Assembly: GCA_964016885.1 (NCBI GenBank)
Contig: OZ024742.1
Coordinates: 11,418,181 to 11,482,180, forward strand
Length of the DNA stretch: 64,000 nucleotides
Origin: Eledone cirrhosa
Lineage: Eukaryota > Mollusca > Cephalopoda > Octopoda > Eledonidae
Reading direction: 5' to 3'
How positions within the stretch are numbered: the first letter of the stretch is position 1; every line of letters begins with the position of its first letter. The notes under the pieces were generated by a model. The model was given only the letters and a program-made list of their open reading frames with translations, made no database searches and was not told the origin of the DNA. Position numbers and translations under genes: made by a program. Shown one piece after another: positions 1-9,947 of the stretch.

Positions 1-309
1 GGGAGGGTCATGTTGCCAATAAGGAACACACGCACCAGTTGCACACTTCAATTTATTATAAATTAAATTCATAAATTTAAGAATTTATAAATTTACGGTT
101 GGTTGGTTGGTTCCATAACCGGACGGTTGTTCATATATTGACAAAGTTCTTTCTTCACACATTCTGTGACCTCTTCAATGAACAACCGTCCGGTTATGGA
201 ACCAACCAACCGGAAATTTATAAATTCTTAAATTTATGAATTTAATTTATAATAAATTGGAGTGAAAGCAACTGGTGCGTGTGTTTCTTATTGGCAACAT
301 GACCCTCCC
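1..309. mobile_element. Foldback (palindromic) MITE-like element
   Basis: The first 134 bases and bases 178-309 are inverted copies of each other. The start gggagggtcatgttgcc is the exact reverse complement of the end ggcaacatgaccctccc, and the inner part (ccggacggttgttcat / atgaacaaccgtccgg) also matches. The arms differ by a few substitutions and one extra ggtt. A loop of about 43 bases (135-177) separates them. Read on the minus strand, the loop (tgaagaggtcacagaatg) and one arm resemble 3076-3228, where the same sequence exists as a single arm. This suggests the foldback arose by inverted duplication of one end of a dispersed element. The element begins at the window edge, so a target-site duplication cannot be judged. 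No coding capacity is seen. Confidence 0.8.
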
Positions 310-378
310 AAAGCATAACAATATCGGTTTCAACACACGCTTTCAGATAAAGAATCTTGCTAAACAAATTCAGACACG

Positions 379-380
<2 letters not shown>
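299..380 (+). repeat. Dispersed repeat flank shared with 3236-3345
   Basis: The sequence after the foldback (atgaccctcccaaagcataa, then gtttcaacacacg and ttcagataaagaatcttgc) aligns with 3236-3345 (ccctcccaaattataac, gtttcaacaaacg, ttcagatgaaacattttgc). Both copies run into AT-rich sequence. The homology continues past the end of the inverted repeat, so the foldback sits inside a larger repeat family. No function is assigned. Confidence 0.6.

Positions 381-434
<54 letters not shown>
380..434. repeat. (AT)n microsatellite
   Basis: Uninterrupted AT dinucleotide tract of about 55 bases, followed by a CA/TATG-rich stretch to about 515. Short open frames here encode only YIYIYI-type repeats and are not genes. 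Confidence 0.95.
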
Positions 435-438
<4 letters not shown>

Positions 439-599
439 ATGTATACACATATATCGATATGTATGTACGTGTATACACACACATAGCCAAACAGATAAGC
501 ATACACATATATAATGAGCCAATATAACCAACATTACAGCCTGGAGACTGAAACCAGTTCAATTATGCAATAACGTATATTGTTTCGTATTACTACATA

Positions 600-602
<3 letters not shown>

Positions 603-652
<50 letters not shown>
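603..652. repeat. (AT)n microsatellite
   Basis: Pure AT dinucleotide tract of about 50 bases. The unique sequence on either side (435-602 and 653-900) has no recognisable gene or transposon. Confidence 0.95.
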
Positions 653-655
<3 letters not shown>

Positions 656-905
656 GAGGTTATATTTAATTTGTTGCTTCAACAGTCTTGGAGTAACTAC
701 ACAGCATATTCAGTCCACTATCCAGGAAGCCCCAAACGTTAAGGCTGTCTTTTTTTCCGGGTATGTCAATATTTATTTCTAAAACAAATCTGTATTTTAT
801 CTGATGAAAGTGCACCATAATTTGCATTGGTTGCCCTTGAAATATGTGTAATAAAATAAATATGGTTTTATAAATATAGTTTCCATTTATTTAATATCAT
901 TGTGT

Positions 906-1062
906 ATATATATATATATATATATATAATGTAGATATGTCTTTGCAATATATGTATTACATTTCACACACACACACACGAGCGCGCATAATTATATATT
1001 ATATATGCATACATACATATATATCATATATGCAGACACACACACACACACACACACATACA
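906..1062. repeat. AT and CA microsatellite cluster
   Basis: An AT tract at about 906-928, a CA tract at about 967-982 and a longer CA tract at about 1035-1058, separated by short AT-rich spacers. Sequence 1063-1320 shows no supported feature. Confidence 0.9.
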
Positions 1063-1320
1063 ACGTTGTACATCGCCAGATATCAACCAGTAACATGTAT
1101 AGAACGTTTAAAAGGCTGGGAATCACACCTAAACATATGTCACGTGCTAACATGAAAAGTTTCGTTTCTAAATTGCTGTCTATTATAGAAAGAGTCTGGA
1201 CAGAGTCGCTGATAGGACACAGAAAACTGTAATCAATTCTCCGATATAATTAGCGGAATTGATGTGTTTTCACTTCTACCGTAGGAAACCTTTTCAAAGA
1301 CACCGTTTCACCACGTTTAT

Positions 1321-1488
1321 ATAACCACACATACACACACTACACCACATACACACACCACACCACACACACACATACACACACTACACCACACACACAC
1401 ACCACACCACACACACACATACACTCACACACACACACTCACTCACTCACACACGAATATATGTATGTATGTGTGTATATATACATAT

Positions 1489-1561
<73 letters not shown>

Positions 1562-1747
1562 CATATATACATATATATACATATATATCTAGTATATGTA
1601 TGTATGTGTGCCTGTATGTGTGTGTGTATATATATATACACACACACACATATATATATATATATAAATATACATACATACATACATACATACATACATA
1701 CATACATACATACATACATACATACATACATACATACATACATACAT
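1321..1747. repeat. Compound CA / AT / CATA microsatellite
   Basis: The block begins with imperfect CA repeats containing a recurring cacaccacac motif (1325-1446). It passes through mixed TATG/TACA sequence and an AT tract (about 1511-1548), and ends in an unbroken (CATA)n run from about 1670 to 1747. Frames over 100 codons here (YVCMYVCM on the minus strand, YIHTYIHT on the plus strand) are simple translations of the tetranucleotide and are not coding. Confidence 0.95.
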
Positions 1748-2336
1748 CTGTCTGGAAATATCGGTTTGTTATATGAATGTGTCACAGAGCAACGATATCT
1801 TTGATTTTCTATTAAACCCTCTCAATGTTCGATTGCAGCCAGGAAGAATTTCTAGAACGTCACGCACCTGGAATATTTTGTTTATGAAGAGAAAGTTTTC
1901 AACTTTTCCTGTTTATTCTATTGATTCACCCTGAGGTGGAGATAGTGACGCAGTGACGCTAGAATGGTGAATACAAATTGCATTGCAGTATTTCATATTG
2001 AATAATGTCTCGCTTTTGATGTTGTTGTTGAGTTCGAATTCGGCTGGAGATTAATTTACTGTTTATATTTTCCTCAAGGGACGTTTATTTTTATTGTTTG
2101 GCCCTTTGGTGACCATCGCCATCGATTCTGTTGAACGTCTTGTCGGATTAAACAGGACTTTGGTGTATAAAGAAGCTAGGACGGTAACAATTGTCTACAT
2201 GTTCAGAATCCATTCAGAGAGAGGGGGTAAGAAGAGGAATCTACAGGATTCTACAGAAGAGGATTCTACAGGACTAGAACTGTTTCATTCAAAATATATC
2301 ATATACACACACATATAAACACACACAGACTCATAC
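1748..2336. other. Unique AT-rich sequence, possible decayed SINE at 2030-2085
   Basis: No convincing gene. At 2030-2050, gagttcgaattcggc resembles an RNA polymerase III B box, and the bases after it loosely follow the SINE copies elsewhere in the window (gaggtcaactttac-like). This could be a badly decayed tRNA-derived SINE. The one open frame (2094-2318) has no recognisable domain and ends in low-complexity sequence. Confidence 0.3.
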
Positions 2337-2397
2337 AGAAGAAGAAGAAGAAGAAGAAGAAGAAGAAGAAGAAGAAGAAGAAGAAGAAGAAGAAGAA
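2337..2397. repeat. (GAA)n trinucleotide microsatellite
   Basis: About 20 consecutive AAG/GAA triplets. It is a homopurine tract, a class known to be able to form triplex DNA. It directly precedes the Penelope-like remnant, but no functional link is implied. Confidence 0.95.
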
Positions 2398-2457
2398 TGA
2401 GGAGGTATACCCATAAAATCCCTAATTAGTAGAATATATCCTTTTGAAAAAAAACCC

Positions 2458-2751
2458 TGCACTGTTAAGGAATGTATAGTCTGCGAATGAAGTCCACAAA
2501 TTGACTATGAAACAAGGAACGTAGTATATAGCATAGGAGAACTCCAAGAAGGGAAGAACTAACCAGTACTCCACCAACTTGCCAAAATGGAACATAAGGG
2601 CACACTAGAGAAAATAGAAATAAAAATTATATCCACACACAGAAAAGACACAATGCTCCGACAAATTACAGAAGTGACGAACATAAAGGAACTCCAACCA
2701 AAGTTAAACAGAAAACATGAGTGGAATAGCAACATTACAACTAGTAATTAA
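2458..2751 (+). pseudogene. Penelope-like retroelement, GIY-YIG endonuclease C-terminal remnant
   Basis: One frame reads through 98 codons with two internal stops (TGA at 2488-2490, TAA at 2560-2562) and a natural-looking final stop at 2749-2751. It starts with a cysteine cluster (CTVKECIVC, C-x4-C-x2-C). It then has NVVYSIG, a KMEHKG segment, the stretch IEIKIISTHRKDTMLRQITE and LNRKHEWN. From memory, this order (cysteines, then R-x-x-E...LNRK-EW) matches the C-terminal endonuclease region of Penelope-like elements. The YIGETGRP-type core expected between NVVYSIG and KMEHKG is missing, so the copy is both deleted and stop-interrupted. Another LINE-type endonuclease is less likely. Family identity is inferred without a search. 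Confidence 0.6.
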
Positions 2752-3075
2752 GGAGTAGATAAAGACATAGAGACACAAAAGAACCAAACTAATAAAACAA
2801 ACCAGACACACACAGATAGAACAAACAACCAATTAGTGACAAGTAAAACATTCGATCGACTTTCGTCAAATCAGACCGAGGAAACACTGTTTCCGTTGGT
2901 CTTTCCAATTGCTAATACTGTCTATCGGTCGCAACTCCAGGTAGAAAGTGACAAGTAAATAAACGTATAAATAAATAAATAAATAAACACATACCCAAAT
3001 TTAACGCATGTGCAACACAAGTACACAACAAACAGCTTACACAAACAAAGGAGAGACACAAAATAACAAATTAGT
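2752..3075 (+). other. Probable 3' non-coding part of the Penelope-like remnant, with (AAAT)n
   Basis: A-rich sequence following the terminal stop of the endonuclease remnant. It contains an (AAAT)n tract at about 2967-2988. No gene is visible. Assignment to the same retroelement is by adjacency only. Confidence 0.35.
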
Positions 3076-3109
3076 CACTGAGGAGGTCACAGAATGTGTG
3101 ACGAAAGTG
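3076..3109 (+). ncRNA. Candidate degenerate hammerhead-ribozyme-like hairpin
   Basis: The order is ctgagga (3078-3084), g, stem gtcaca (3086-3091), loop gaatg, stem tgtgac (3097-3102), then gaaa (3103-3106). This resembles the hammerhead core CUGANGA - stem II - GAAA with one extra G. The outer bases cact (3076-3079) and agtg (3106-3109) can pair. Penelope-like elements are known to carry hammerhead motifs, and a Penelope-like remnant lies just upstream. I do not find a clear cleavage-site strand, so activity is doubtful. A related, more degenerate copy is on the minus strand at about 140-178. Confidence 0.35.
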
Positions 3110-3345
3110 TTTTAACAATACGCAAATAAACAAATATCTGGTTATTAAACTAACCAACTGGAAATTTATAATAAATTGAAATATTTACAGGTGCGCGTGT
3201 TTTTATTAGCAACATGACCCTCCCAAGTTATAACAACATGACCCTCCCAAATTATAACAACATGAGCCTCCCAAATTATAACAATATTTGTTTCAACAAA
3301 CGTTTTCAGATGAAACATTTTGCAAAACAAATACAAAATTTGAAT
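3110..3345 (+). repeat. Dispersed repeat end with 3 x 24-bp tandem unit
   Basis: Sequence 3150-3228 matches one arm of the foldback at 1-309 (ggaaatttataataaattg, then ggtgcgcgtgttt and agcaacatgaccctccc). The terminal motif is repeated three times with a 24-bp period (3212, 3236 and 3260, each starting acatgaccctcccaa or a one-base variant). The following bases to 3345 align with 299-365. It may be the outer end of the same Penelope-like element or an independent repeat. Confidence 0.6.
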
Positions 3346-3363
3346 TATATATATAATTCAAAT
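3338..3363. repeat. 26-bp perfect palindrome
   Basis: Begins atttgaattatat and is its own reverse complement across 26 bases. AT-rich; probably a by-product of AT-repeat turnover. Confidence 0.7.
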
Positions 3364-3895
3364 TATAAGATATATGTATATATACACTGAAACACATAAC
3401 GTACATATGTATGTTATTATAATTTAACTTAGTATACACACACATACACATATATGTGTAAGTATGTATGTATATATTCATGAATGCGTGTGTAAAATTC
3501 CCGATATACATGAAAATGAAAAACATGTCATGTTTCATTCGAATTACATCATTAATCACATTCAGGGATTGAACAAAAAAAGAAATAGAATTTCTGTTTA
3601 TTCAAAACTGAAATTTAATAATGAATGTTTGTGCCAAGATTTTCCTTAATATTTTGATAGGGAGTGGGTAGTTTAAAATCATTTTAAAGCATACTGTCAC
3701 CAAATGTTTTCAATAATTCAAGGTCCAATTAGTAATATTGTTCCTCAATTTCCGTAAATAATATTTATTTCATTTTTTAATTTCTGAAATCCTACTTTTG
3801 ACTTCCTGATTTGCTTCAATTTTTCTATTTTTTCTACAGGATTCTTGTGATCGTGAATTGGTTGATTAAACATTCCTCGGTAATTTTATATAGTT
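3364..3895. other. AT-rich sequence without recognisable gene
   Basis: Short CA/TA-rich patches around 3435-3460, then unique AT-rich DNA. Open frames of 61-88 codons overlap on both strands without domain, signal peptide or codon bias that I can recognise. Confidence 0.4.
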
Positions 3896-3985
3896 CACTG
3901 CGCTCTGAGTTCAAATTCCGCCGAGGTCAACTTTACCGTTCATTCTTTCAAGTTTGAGAAATAAAGTATCAATACTAGAGCTGAG
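3896..3985 (+). mobile_element. tRNA-derived SINE fragment (cephalopod type), sense
   Basis: Contains gagttcaaattccgcc (B-box-like) followed by gaggtcaactttacc, a cattctttcaag segment and gagaaataaagtatc. I recall the order B box - gaggtc(g/a)actttgcc - tttcggggtcgataaa - taagta as the abundant octopus SINE. The 5' half with the A box is missing or too diverged. Sequence 3986-4190 downstream is not recognised. Confidence 0.65.
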
Positions 3986-4190
3986 AGATATCGCAGCTCC
4001 GATATTATGGGCATGTTCTTAGAATGTCCCAGGAAAAAATCGCGGGATTGATTTTATGGGCAAAACCAACCAACAGGAGACCCAAGAGTAGAGCTCGGCT
4101 AATATTGTTTGGGGATCCAGGCGGATCAATTCGAGAGGCTGCTTTTAACAAGACCTGCTGGGAGGTGCTTTGAGATGTATATATCCGAGA

Positions 4191-4732
4191 GGTCTTTCAT
4201 GGATTCCACATACCGTTGAATATCTTATTAACATTTTGAGGTATAAATCTTATGTTGCTCAACATTAAGTCTGCCCAGTCTTGTTGTCCAGACATTGTAA
4301 TTTCTGGGATATTTACATCTTAAATGATAACAAATTTTTTAAAACCCTTTGCGCTTCTATAACAAAACATATTTAGCCTATATTAAATATACTTTAATAT
4401 AGAAGGAAACCACCCTAGCCCTCCTTCAATTAAAACCATAGTTATACTACCACTACACCAAACTAATCATGTCATGGAGTGAACTAATCTATAAAAACCA
4501 TAAGAAGTCTGATATATCTTTTTTATTGTCATCAATTATAATATTTACTTTGATTGTTCATCAATGTCTAGAAATTAATAATTACATCAAATTGATTTCA
4601 TGAAGACACGTTAGAACTTTTGTTTATTCAAATAAACGTCCATCTAGAGAAGACTTGTGAACTAAAATTTGTTTCAAATTATTTCTAGAATTTACGAATC
4701 ACACCACGACATGTATAAATAATTGTGTCTAT
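4191..4732. other. AT-rich sequence without recognisable gene
   Basis: Nothing supported: no open frame with a recognisable domain, no RNA gene, and only short A/T runs. Confidence 0.4.
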
Positions 4733-4865
4733 TTTTGGCACAGGGCCAGCTATATGAATGGGAAGAGAAAGTCGATCAAATCGACCCCAGTTTGTTGCAG
4801 GTACTGAAATCAAAGCTAAGCTCAACAGGATTTGAACTCAAAACGAAGGGATTAGTGCAAGTTTA
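4733..4865 (-). mobile_element. tRNA-derived SINE copy (cephalopod type), antisense
   Basis: Read on the plus strand it shows ggcacagggccagc, then aagtcgatcaaatcgacccc, cagtttgttgcaggtactga, and ttgaactcaaaacg (the complement of the B box). This is the reverse of the canonical octopus SINE order and is the most complete SINE in the window, though diverged and with small deletions in the middle. Confidence 0.75.
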
Positions 4866-4899
4866 TGTTGTATGTGTCGAGTAAATGAAATAAGAGGAC

Positions 4900-5092
4900 A
4901 AGCTGTGGTATTAGTTGTTGTTGAGAATATGTTTTTATCTGACTCTGTGTAGCTAGGGATTCGGTGAGAAACTATGCCTTCTGATATCAATAATGGTATA
5001 TAATGTTTTTATGGAGGGGTTCCCTGAGACATGAATTCTATTTCAAGGGATGCACAAGAGTAAAAGTTTGAGAAACGCTGGTCTAGATTGTT
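4900..5092. repeat. Possible dispersed repeat of unknown class
   Basis: The stretch ggggttccctgagacatgaa ... caagggatgcacaag ... gtttgagaaacgctggtct has the feel of a dispersed repeat ending common in metazoan genomes (ggttcc-gagac ... ttgagaaac-ctggtct). I cannot assign a family, and no second copy is present in the window. Confidence 0.25.
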
Positions 5093-6120
5093 AAATTGGT
5101 TGTTTTATTAGAATGTCAGATGAGATGCCTTGCAGTATTTGTTTAGCGTTCTTTGTGTTTTGAGATTCTGGGTGGTAGACTTAATCTGCCGCTTTGTTTA
5201 ACAGTATCAGGTGGTCCTGGGGTGCCTTTAGTATTTCAGTTAGATATCCTGTTAGAAATGTCCTTCCTTCTTCCCACCAATCTAGAAATCCATAAAATCA
5301 AAATAGTTACCACCATTTATAGGTTTCGGAGAACATGGAATAATTTCTAGTATTTAAAGAAGTGTCGGATGCTTTTATTAGGTATGCCACCTACATCGAT
5401 TCTATGACAACAGAAACGGGTGACAAAATAAAATTGGGTTAAGAGGAAGGAAAGAGATGAAAAGTGTGCGAAAAAAAACCCAAACAAAAAATATTTGTTT
5501 ACTCTAAAAAGTAATTTTGTTGCTTTTTCGCTTGAAATCACCGTTGGATCAATTTAGTCAATTTCCACTGTTGTTCTAGGATATATTTCCATAACATATA
5601 ATAGAATTCTTTAACAAGAAAATGATGATATACGTACTTCATATCATTAAACATTTGCTTTTGTGAGCTTTCTCTTATCTCCTTGCATTTAAAACCTTTT
5701 TTCTTTTGGCTTTAGATTTTGCGTTGTTTGTTTTCCGGCTTTTGCCCACATAATTCCTTTCGTCTGTACATCTTAATGGAATGTCTAATTGTCTTATTTC
5801 TTTTTAGTTTTAAAGCTAACAATTTTCTCATGAGCTGTAAAGAGAATCCTGCTCGGATTGTAACAAATATTTAAGTGAAATTGTTTGGAACCATCAAAGA
5901 AACAAGATAGAGATCTTACAATATTGATTACAGTTTTAAAACATGATAAAAACACTCCTTAGTGAAAAAGATGTTTCACTGAAATCTTAACAAAAAATCT
6001 AAGAGAATCTAAAATTTTGAAGTAAATAAAAAATGGGAAGACAACAAATGGAATAAAACAGAAAATTATAAAAAAAAACCAGGTTTTTAAACTTGAAAAA
6101 GTAAGATATATAATAAAGAA
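5093..6120. other. AT-rich sequence without recognisable gene
   Basis: Roughly 1 kb without a supported feature. Two 64-65 codon frames (5153-5350 plus, 5347-5541 minus) lack recognisable motifs and sit in ordinary AT-rich context. Confidence 0.4.
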
Positions 6121-6955
6121 ACATACACACACGTACAGACACTAGCATACATGCATGAATATTACACATACACACACAGACACACACATACATATATACA
6201 AACACATACACATAAAAAAACACACTTGCACACACACACACATACACTAGCATGCATACATACATAAATATTACACATAAACATACACATATACAAACAC
6301 ATACACATAAAAAACACTTGCACACACACACATACACATAAACACATACACACACACACGCACACACTCATACACATACACACTGTCTCTCTCACACATA
6401 CACACTCACGCACACACACACACACAAACACATACACTCTGTCTCTCTCTCTCTCACAAACACACACTCTATCTCTCTATCTCTCACACACACAAACACA
6501 CACAGTCTCTCTCTCTCTCACACACACACAAGCACACACACTCTATCTCTCTCTCTCTCTCTCACACACACACAAACACACAGAGTCTATCTATCTATCT
6601 CTCTCTCACACACACACAAACACACACTCTCTATCTCTCTCTCTCGCACAAACACACAAACACACACACTCTGTCTCTCTCTCTCTCACACACACACACA
6701 CAAACACACACACTCTGTCTCTGTCTCTCTCTCACACACACACCCAAACACACACAGTCTATCTATTTCTCTCTCTCTCTCACACACACACAAACACACA
6801 CACTCTATCTCTCTCTCTCTCTCACAAACACACAAACACACACACTCTGTCTCTCTCTCTCACAAACACACACACAAACACAGCCCGCCTCTCTCTCTCT
6901 CACACACACCCCGCCTCTCTCTCTCACACACACTCCGTCTCTCTCTCTACACACA
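6121..6955. repeat. Compound CA / CT minisatellite
   Basis: About 0.8 kb of alternating CA blocks (with interspersed aaacacac) and CT blocks (ctctctctct, often preceded by tgt or tat). From about 6370 the alternation becomes a variable 50-70 bp higher-order unit of the form acacacaaacacacac + tctgtctctctctctc. The plus strand is almost free of G. Minus-strand frames of 101-122 codons (CVCVCV, ERERD) are low-complexity artefacts. Confidence 0.9.
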
Positions 6956-7950
6956 ACAAAACCAATGATATATTTGTAGTAATTAAGTTATAATAACAAC
7001 GAAAATATAAACAAACAAACAGAAACAATGGAGGCCAGAGAAATGTTTTGATGTTTTTTAAAAATAAACTACAATATATTGGAGATGTTATTGATGTTTA
7101 ATCCCAGAACGGACTTATGATAAATGTCTGACCCCGTAATGACAACTCCCCTCGGATTTACAGGGTAGCTACCAGAATTATTTAATAGAGTAGTCCCCGT
7201 GTTTATATTAAATAAACAACAACAACAAAACTGTGATGCTGTTGGAAGAAGATTTGATATTTGGCTGCTATTTCTAGCTATAAGAAACAAATATAAGGTC
7301 AATGGCCTTTGATAACATTGTGAGATTTTCTATACTAGCATAAAAAGCACCCTTCGGGTGGTTTTCTGCTAGCATGTGTAGTGTGTATATTGATAATATA
7401 CACAAGTATATATGCATGTAGATATGATACATCAAATAAAATCGTAATTGACAATATACACAGAAATTGAATGAAGACTGAGTTACACTGTCTTATTTAA
7501 TCAGTAACGTAGTCCATGATACATTAAAAAGACGATATTATATATAAACTGCATTAGGAGAAAATTAGTGACGGAAATATATGAATGTTTATTTAAGCGA
7601 TCGATAACCGGAAGTGTTGACATTTGAAAAGTTTAAAGAAGTGAATCTTTAAATAAACAATAAAATATATTTAATCAACAGCTACGAAATTTAGATAAAT
7701 TATGTAATATTCATTCATTATTTATTCAAGGTAATTCAACTTATTTTAATAACTGGATTAAAAGAAATAAACCGTTCGCAGTCCCGCACTCCTTACTTTA
7801 TTATAGTTTAGATTGATTAAATGATCTAATGTGACTCTCCGAATTGGAGATTTAAATATGCCTTAGAAACGCCATATGTCATTCGATGTCCCTACGACTC
7901 CAACCAGAGTTACGGGACAATGCAAGCATGTTAAGTGTTTAGAGAGATGT
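6956..7950. other. AT-rich sequence with small repeat relics
   Basis: No gene supported. An (AAC)n patch lies at about 7203-7218. The minus-strand motif gctagaaatagcagcc at about 7262-7280 recurs in near-identical form (plus strand) at 62112-62127. A hairpin centred on caccc-ttc-gggtg occurs at about 7349-7361, flanked by ctagcat and tgctagcat, which could also pair as an outer stem. These look like debris of dispersed repeats. Confidence 0.4.
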
Positions 7951-8035
7951 ATATTTGTGCTGGGTCTCTGCTTTCTGAGTTCAAATCCCACCAAAGTCCA
8001 CTTTGTCTTTCTTCCTTAAAAGGACAATAAAGAAA
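7951..8035 (+). mobile_element. tRNA-derived SINE fragment, sense
   Basis: tctgagttcaaatcccacc followed by aaagtccactttgtctttc and ttccttaaaaggac gives the same B-box and downstream order as the copy at 3896-3985. It is 5' truncated or diverged, and the end is eroded. Confidence 0.6.
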
Positions 8036-8207
8036 ATGTCCCAACCATCTCTTCTTCCTGTTGTCATGTCTGGTCATGGATGTTTCTCTGGATCAATGAA
8101 AGGAGAATCGAGAGCATTTCTGTGTCTCCACGTGACTCCATCGGGCCATAAAACTCTCAACGAAACCATACTACACGTCATACTCAATGGTGAGTGATAG
8201 TGAGTAA

Positions 8208-8420
8208 TACAAAACACACAGACACACCCACAAACACACATACTCTTTCTCTCACACACTCTTTCTCACACAAAAACTCTCTCTCACAAACACACATACT
8301 CTATCACTCTCTCTCTAACACACACATACACACACACACACATTCTCTCACACACAAACACACACGCCCTCTCTTTTACACATTATCTCCCTCTCGCTAT
8401 CTCTGACACACATATATATA
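8208..8420. repeat. CA / CT compound microsatellite
   Basis: Imperfect CA and CT blocks like those at 6121-6955, ending in a short AT tract. Frames here (THTLSLTHS) are low-complexity. Confidence 0.9.
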
Positions 8421-8551
8421 TATACATATTTACATAATTACATACATACATACATACGCCAACACATGAAAAACTGCCTTAGTCTTTAAATTTACATCTG
8501 ATAAATATTTTCATATCAATTTGAAATATTCAACATACTGAAATATATTAA

Positions 8552-8568
8552 CCCCCCCCCCCCCCCCC
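8552..8568 (+). repeat. Poly-C run of 17
   Basis: Seventeen consecutive C (G on the minus strand) in otherwise AT-rich sequence. Sequence 8569-8860 after it has no recognisable feature. Confidence 0.95.
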
Positions 8569-8860
8569 TAAATAATAAAAAATAATAAGTTTCTTGTGGA
8601 ATAAAATTTAAGTAAATATGGCCCCGAGTTGTAACAGAGTAAGGCTATCGAACTTTTTGGAGTTTCGAATTCTTTGATGTTCGACAATGTTTGTAGAAAT
8701 TTGTTGCTGTGATGCTGGGGAAATAAATATTCGCAGCCATGTTAAATAAATCATGGAAGAAAACTTTGGCTATATTCTCAAATTTCATACAACGGCAAGG
8801 ATATGTATGTATGTTGTTTTTTGAATACATATAAACGCGCACATATAAATATATATAATG

Positions 8861-9127
<267 letters not shown>

Positions 9128-9240
9128 AGTATTTACGTATCGAGAAAGAGAAAAAAGGGGAGGATAGGTGATACATATAGTTGTTTGCCAAGTCTATTCT
9201 CCGATTTTTTACTTTCCCACGTATATATATATATATATAT

Positions 9241-9283
9241 AAACATAAATATTCATATATATTTATTTATTTAAGAGTGTATG

Positions 9284-9361
<78 letters not shown>

Positions 9362-9406
9362 AATACATACATACTTAAATAAATAAATATATATATGAAT
9401 ATTTAT

Positions 9407-9410
<4 letters not shown>
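9241..9410. repeat. 170-bp palindrome around an (AT)n loop
   Basis: Left arm 9241-9288 (aaacataaatattcatatat ... gtatgtattt) is the inverted copy of right arm 9361-9410 (aaatacatacatac ... gaatatttatgttt), with a 2-bp indel and a small substitution block. The spacer 9289-9360 is almost entirely AT. AT tracts also flank both arms, so the whole 9222-9450 can fold on itself. Confidence 0.8.
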
Positions 9411-9455
<45 letters not shown>

Positions 9456-9572
9456 TATTTAAGTACATATATATACATATTCATGTGTATATATATATAA
9501 ACATATATATTTATATAAATAGATATATATGTGTATTGCATATACATGTATGTATACCTACACAGACACTCA

Positions 9573-9574
<2 letters not shown>

Positions 9575-9646
<72 letters not shown>

Positions 9647-9680
9647 ATATAATATATATATATGTGTGTGTGTGTGTGTG
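9575..9680. repeat. (CA)n microsatellite with AT/GT tail
   Basis: About 67 bases of CA dinucleotides, then an AT tract and a short (GT)n. CA followed closely by GT can itself form a hairpin. Confidence 0.95.
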
Positions 9681-9854
9681 TAAAGGTAGACAGAAAGAAA
9701 ACATGAACACACACATCCGCGTATCCTATCCAGAAATGTGTCTACAGCTAAAATACTAGCATTGATTGTTTATGGAGTGTTTGCTGTGGATTAGTTAAAA
9801 TAGAAGATCAATCCGACAAGTTTGTCCTCGTGTAACTCTATAATCATCCAGAGG

Positions 9855-9904
9855 AAGACAGAGAGAGAGAGAAAGAGAGAGAGAGTGAGAGAGAGAGAGA
9901 GTGA
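9855..9904. repeat. (GA)n microsatellite
   Basis: Imperfect GA tract of about 50 bases directly before the antisense SINE. Confidence 0.9.
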
Positions 9905-9947
9905 CACAGGAAATGAAATAGAAATATCAAACAAGAATTATCCCCAG

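Noticed and set aside
1443..1804. Membrane-like small proteins (YIYIYI, VCMYVCMY) at microsatellites here and at 8.8-9.7 kb and 62.3-64.0 kb
   Set aside because: Direct translations of AT, CA and CATA repeats.
2094..2318. 74-codon plus-strand frame as a small gene
   Set aside because: No recognisable motif; it ends in CA/TA low-complexity sequence and overlaps a possible decayed SINE.
5153..5541. Two 64-65 codon frames as small genes
   Set aside because: Length expected by chance in AT-rich DNA, no domain, no supporting context.
8552..8568. G-quadruplex regulatory element in the poly-C/G run
   Set aside because: A homopolymer of 17 could fold, but there is no adjacent gene and its length is likely to be unstable or affected by sequencing error.
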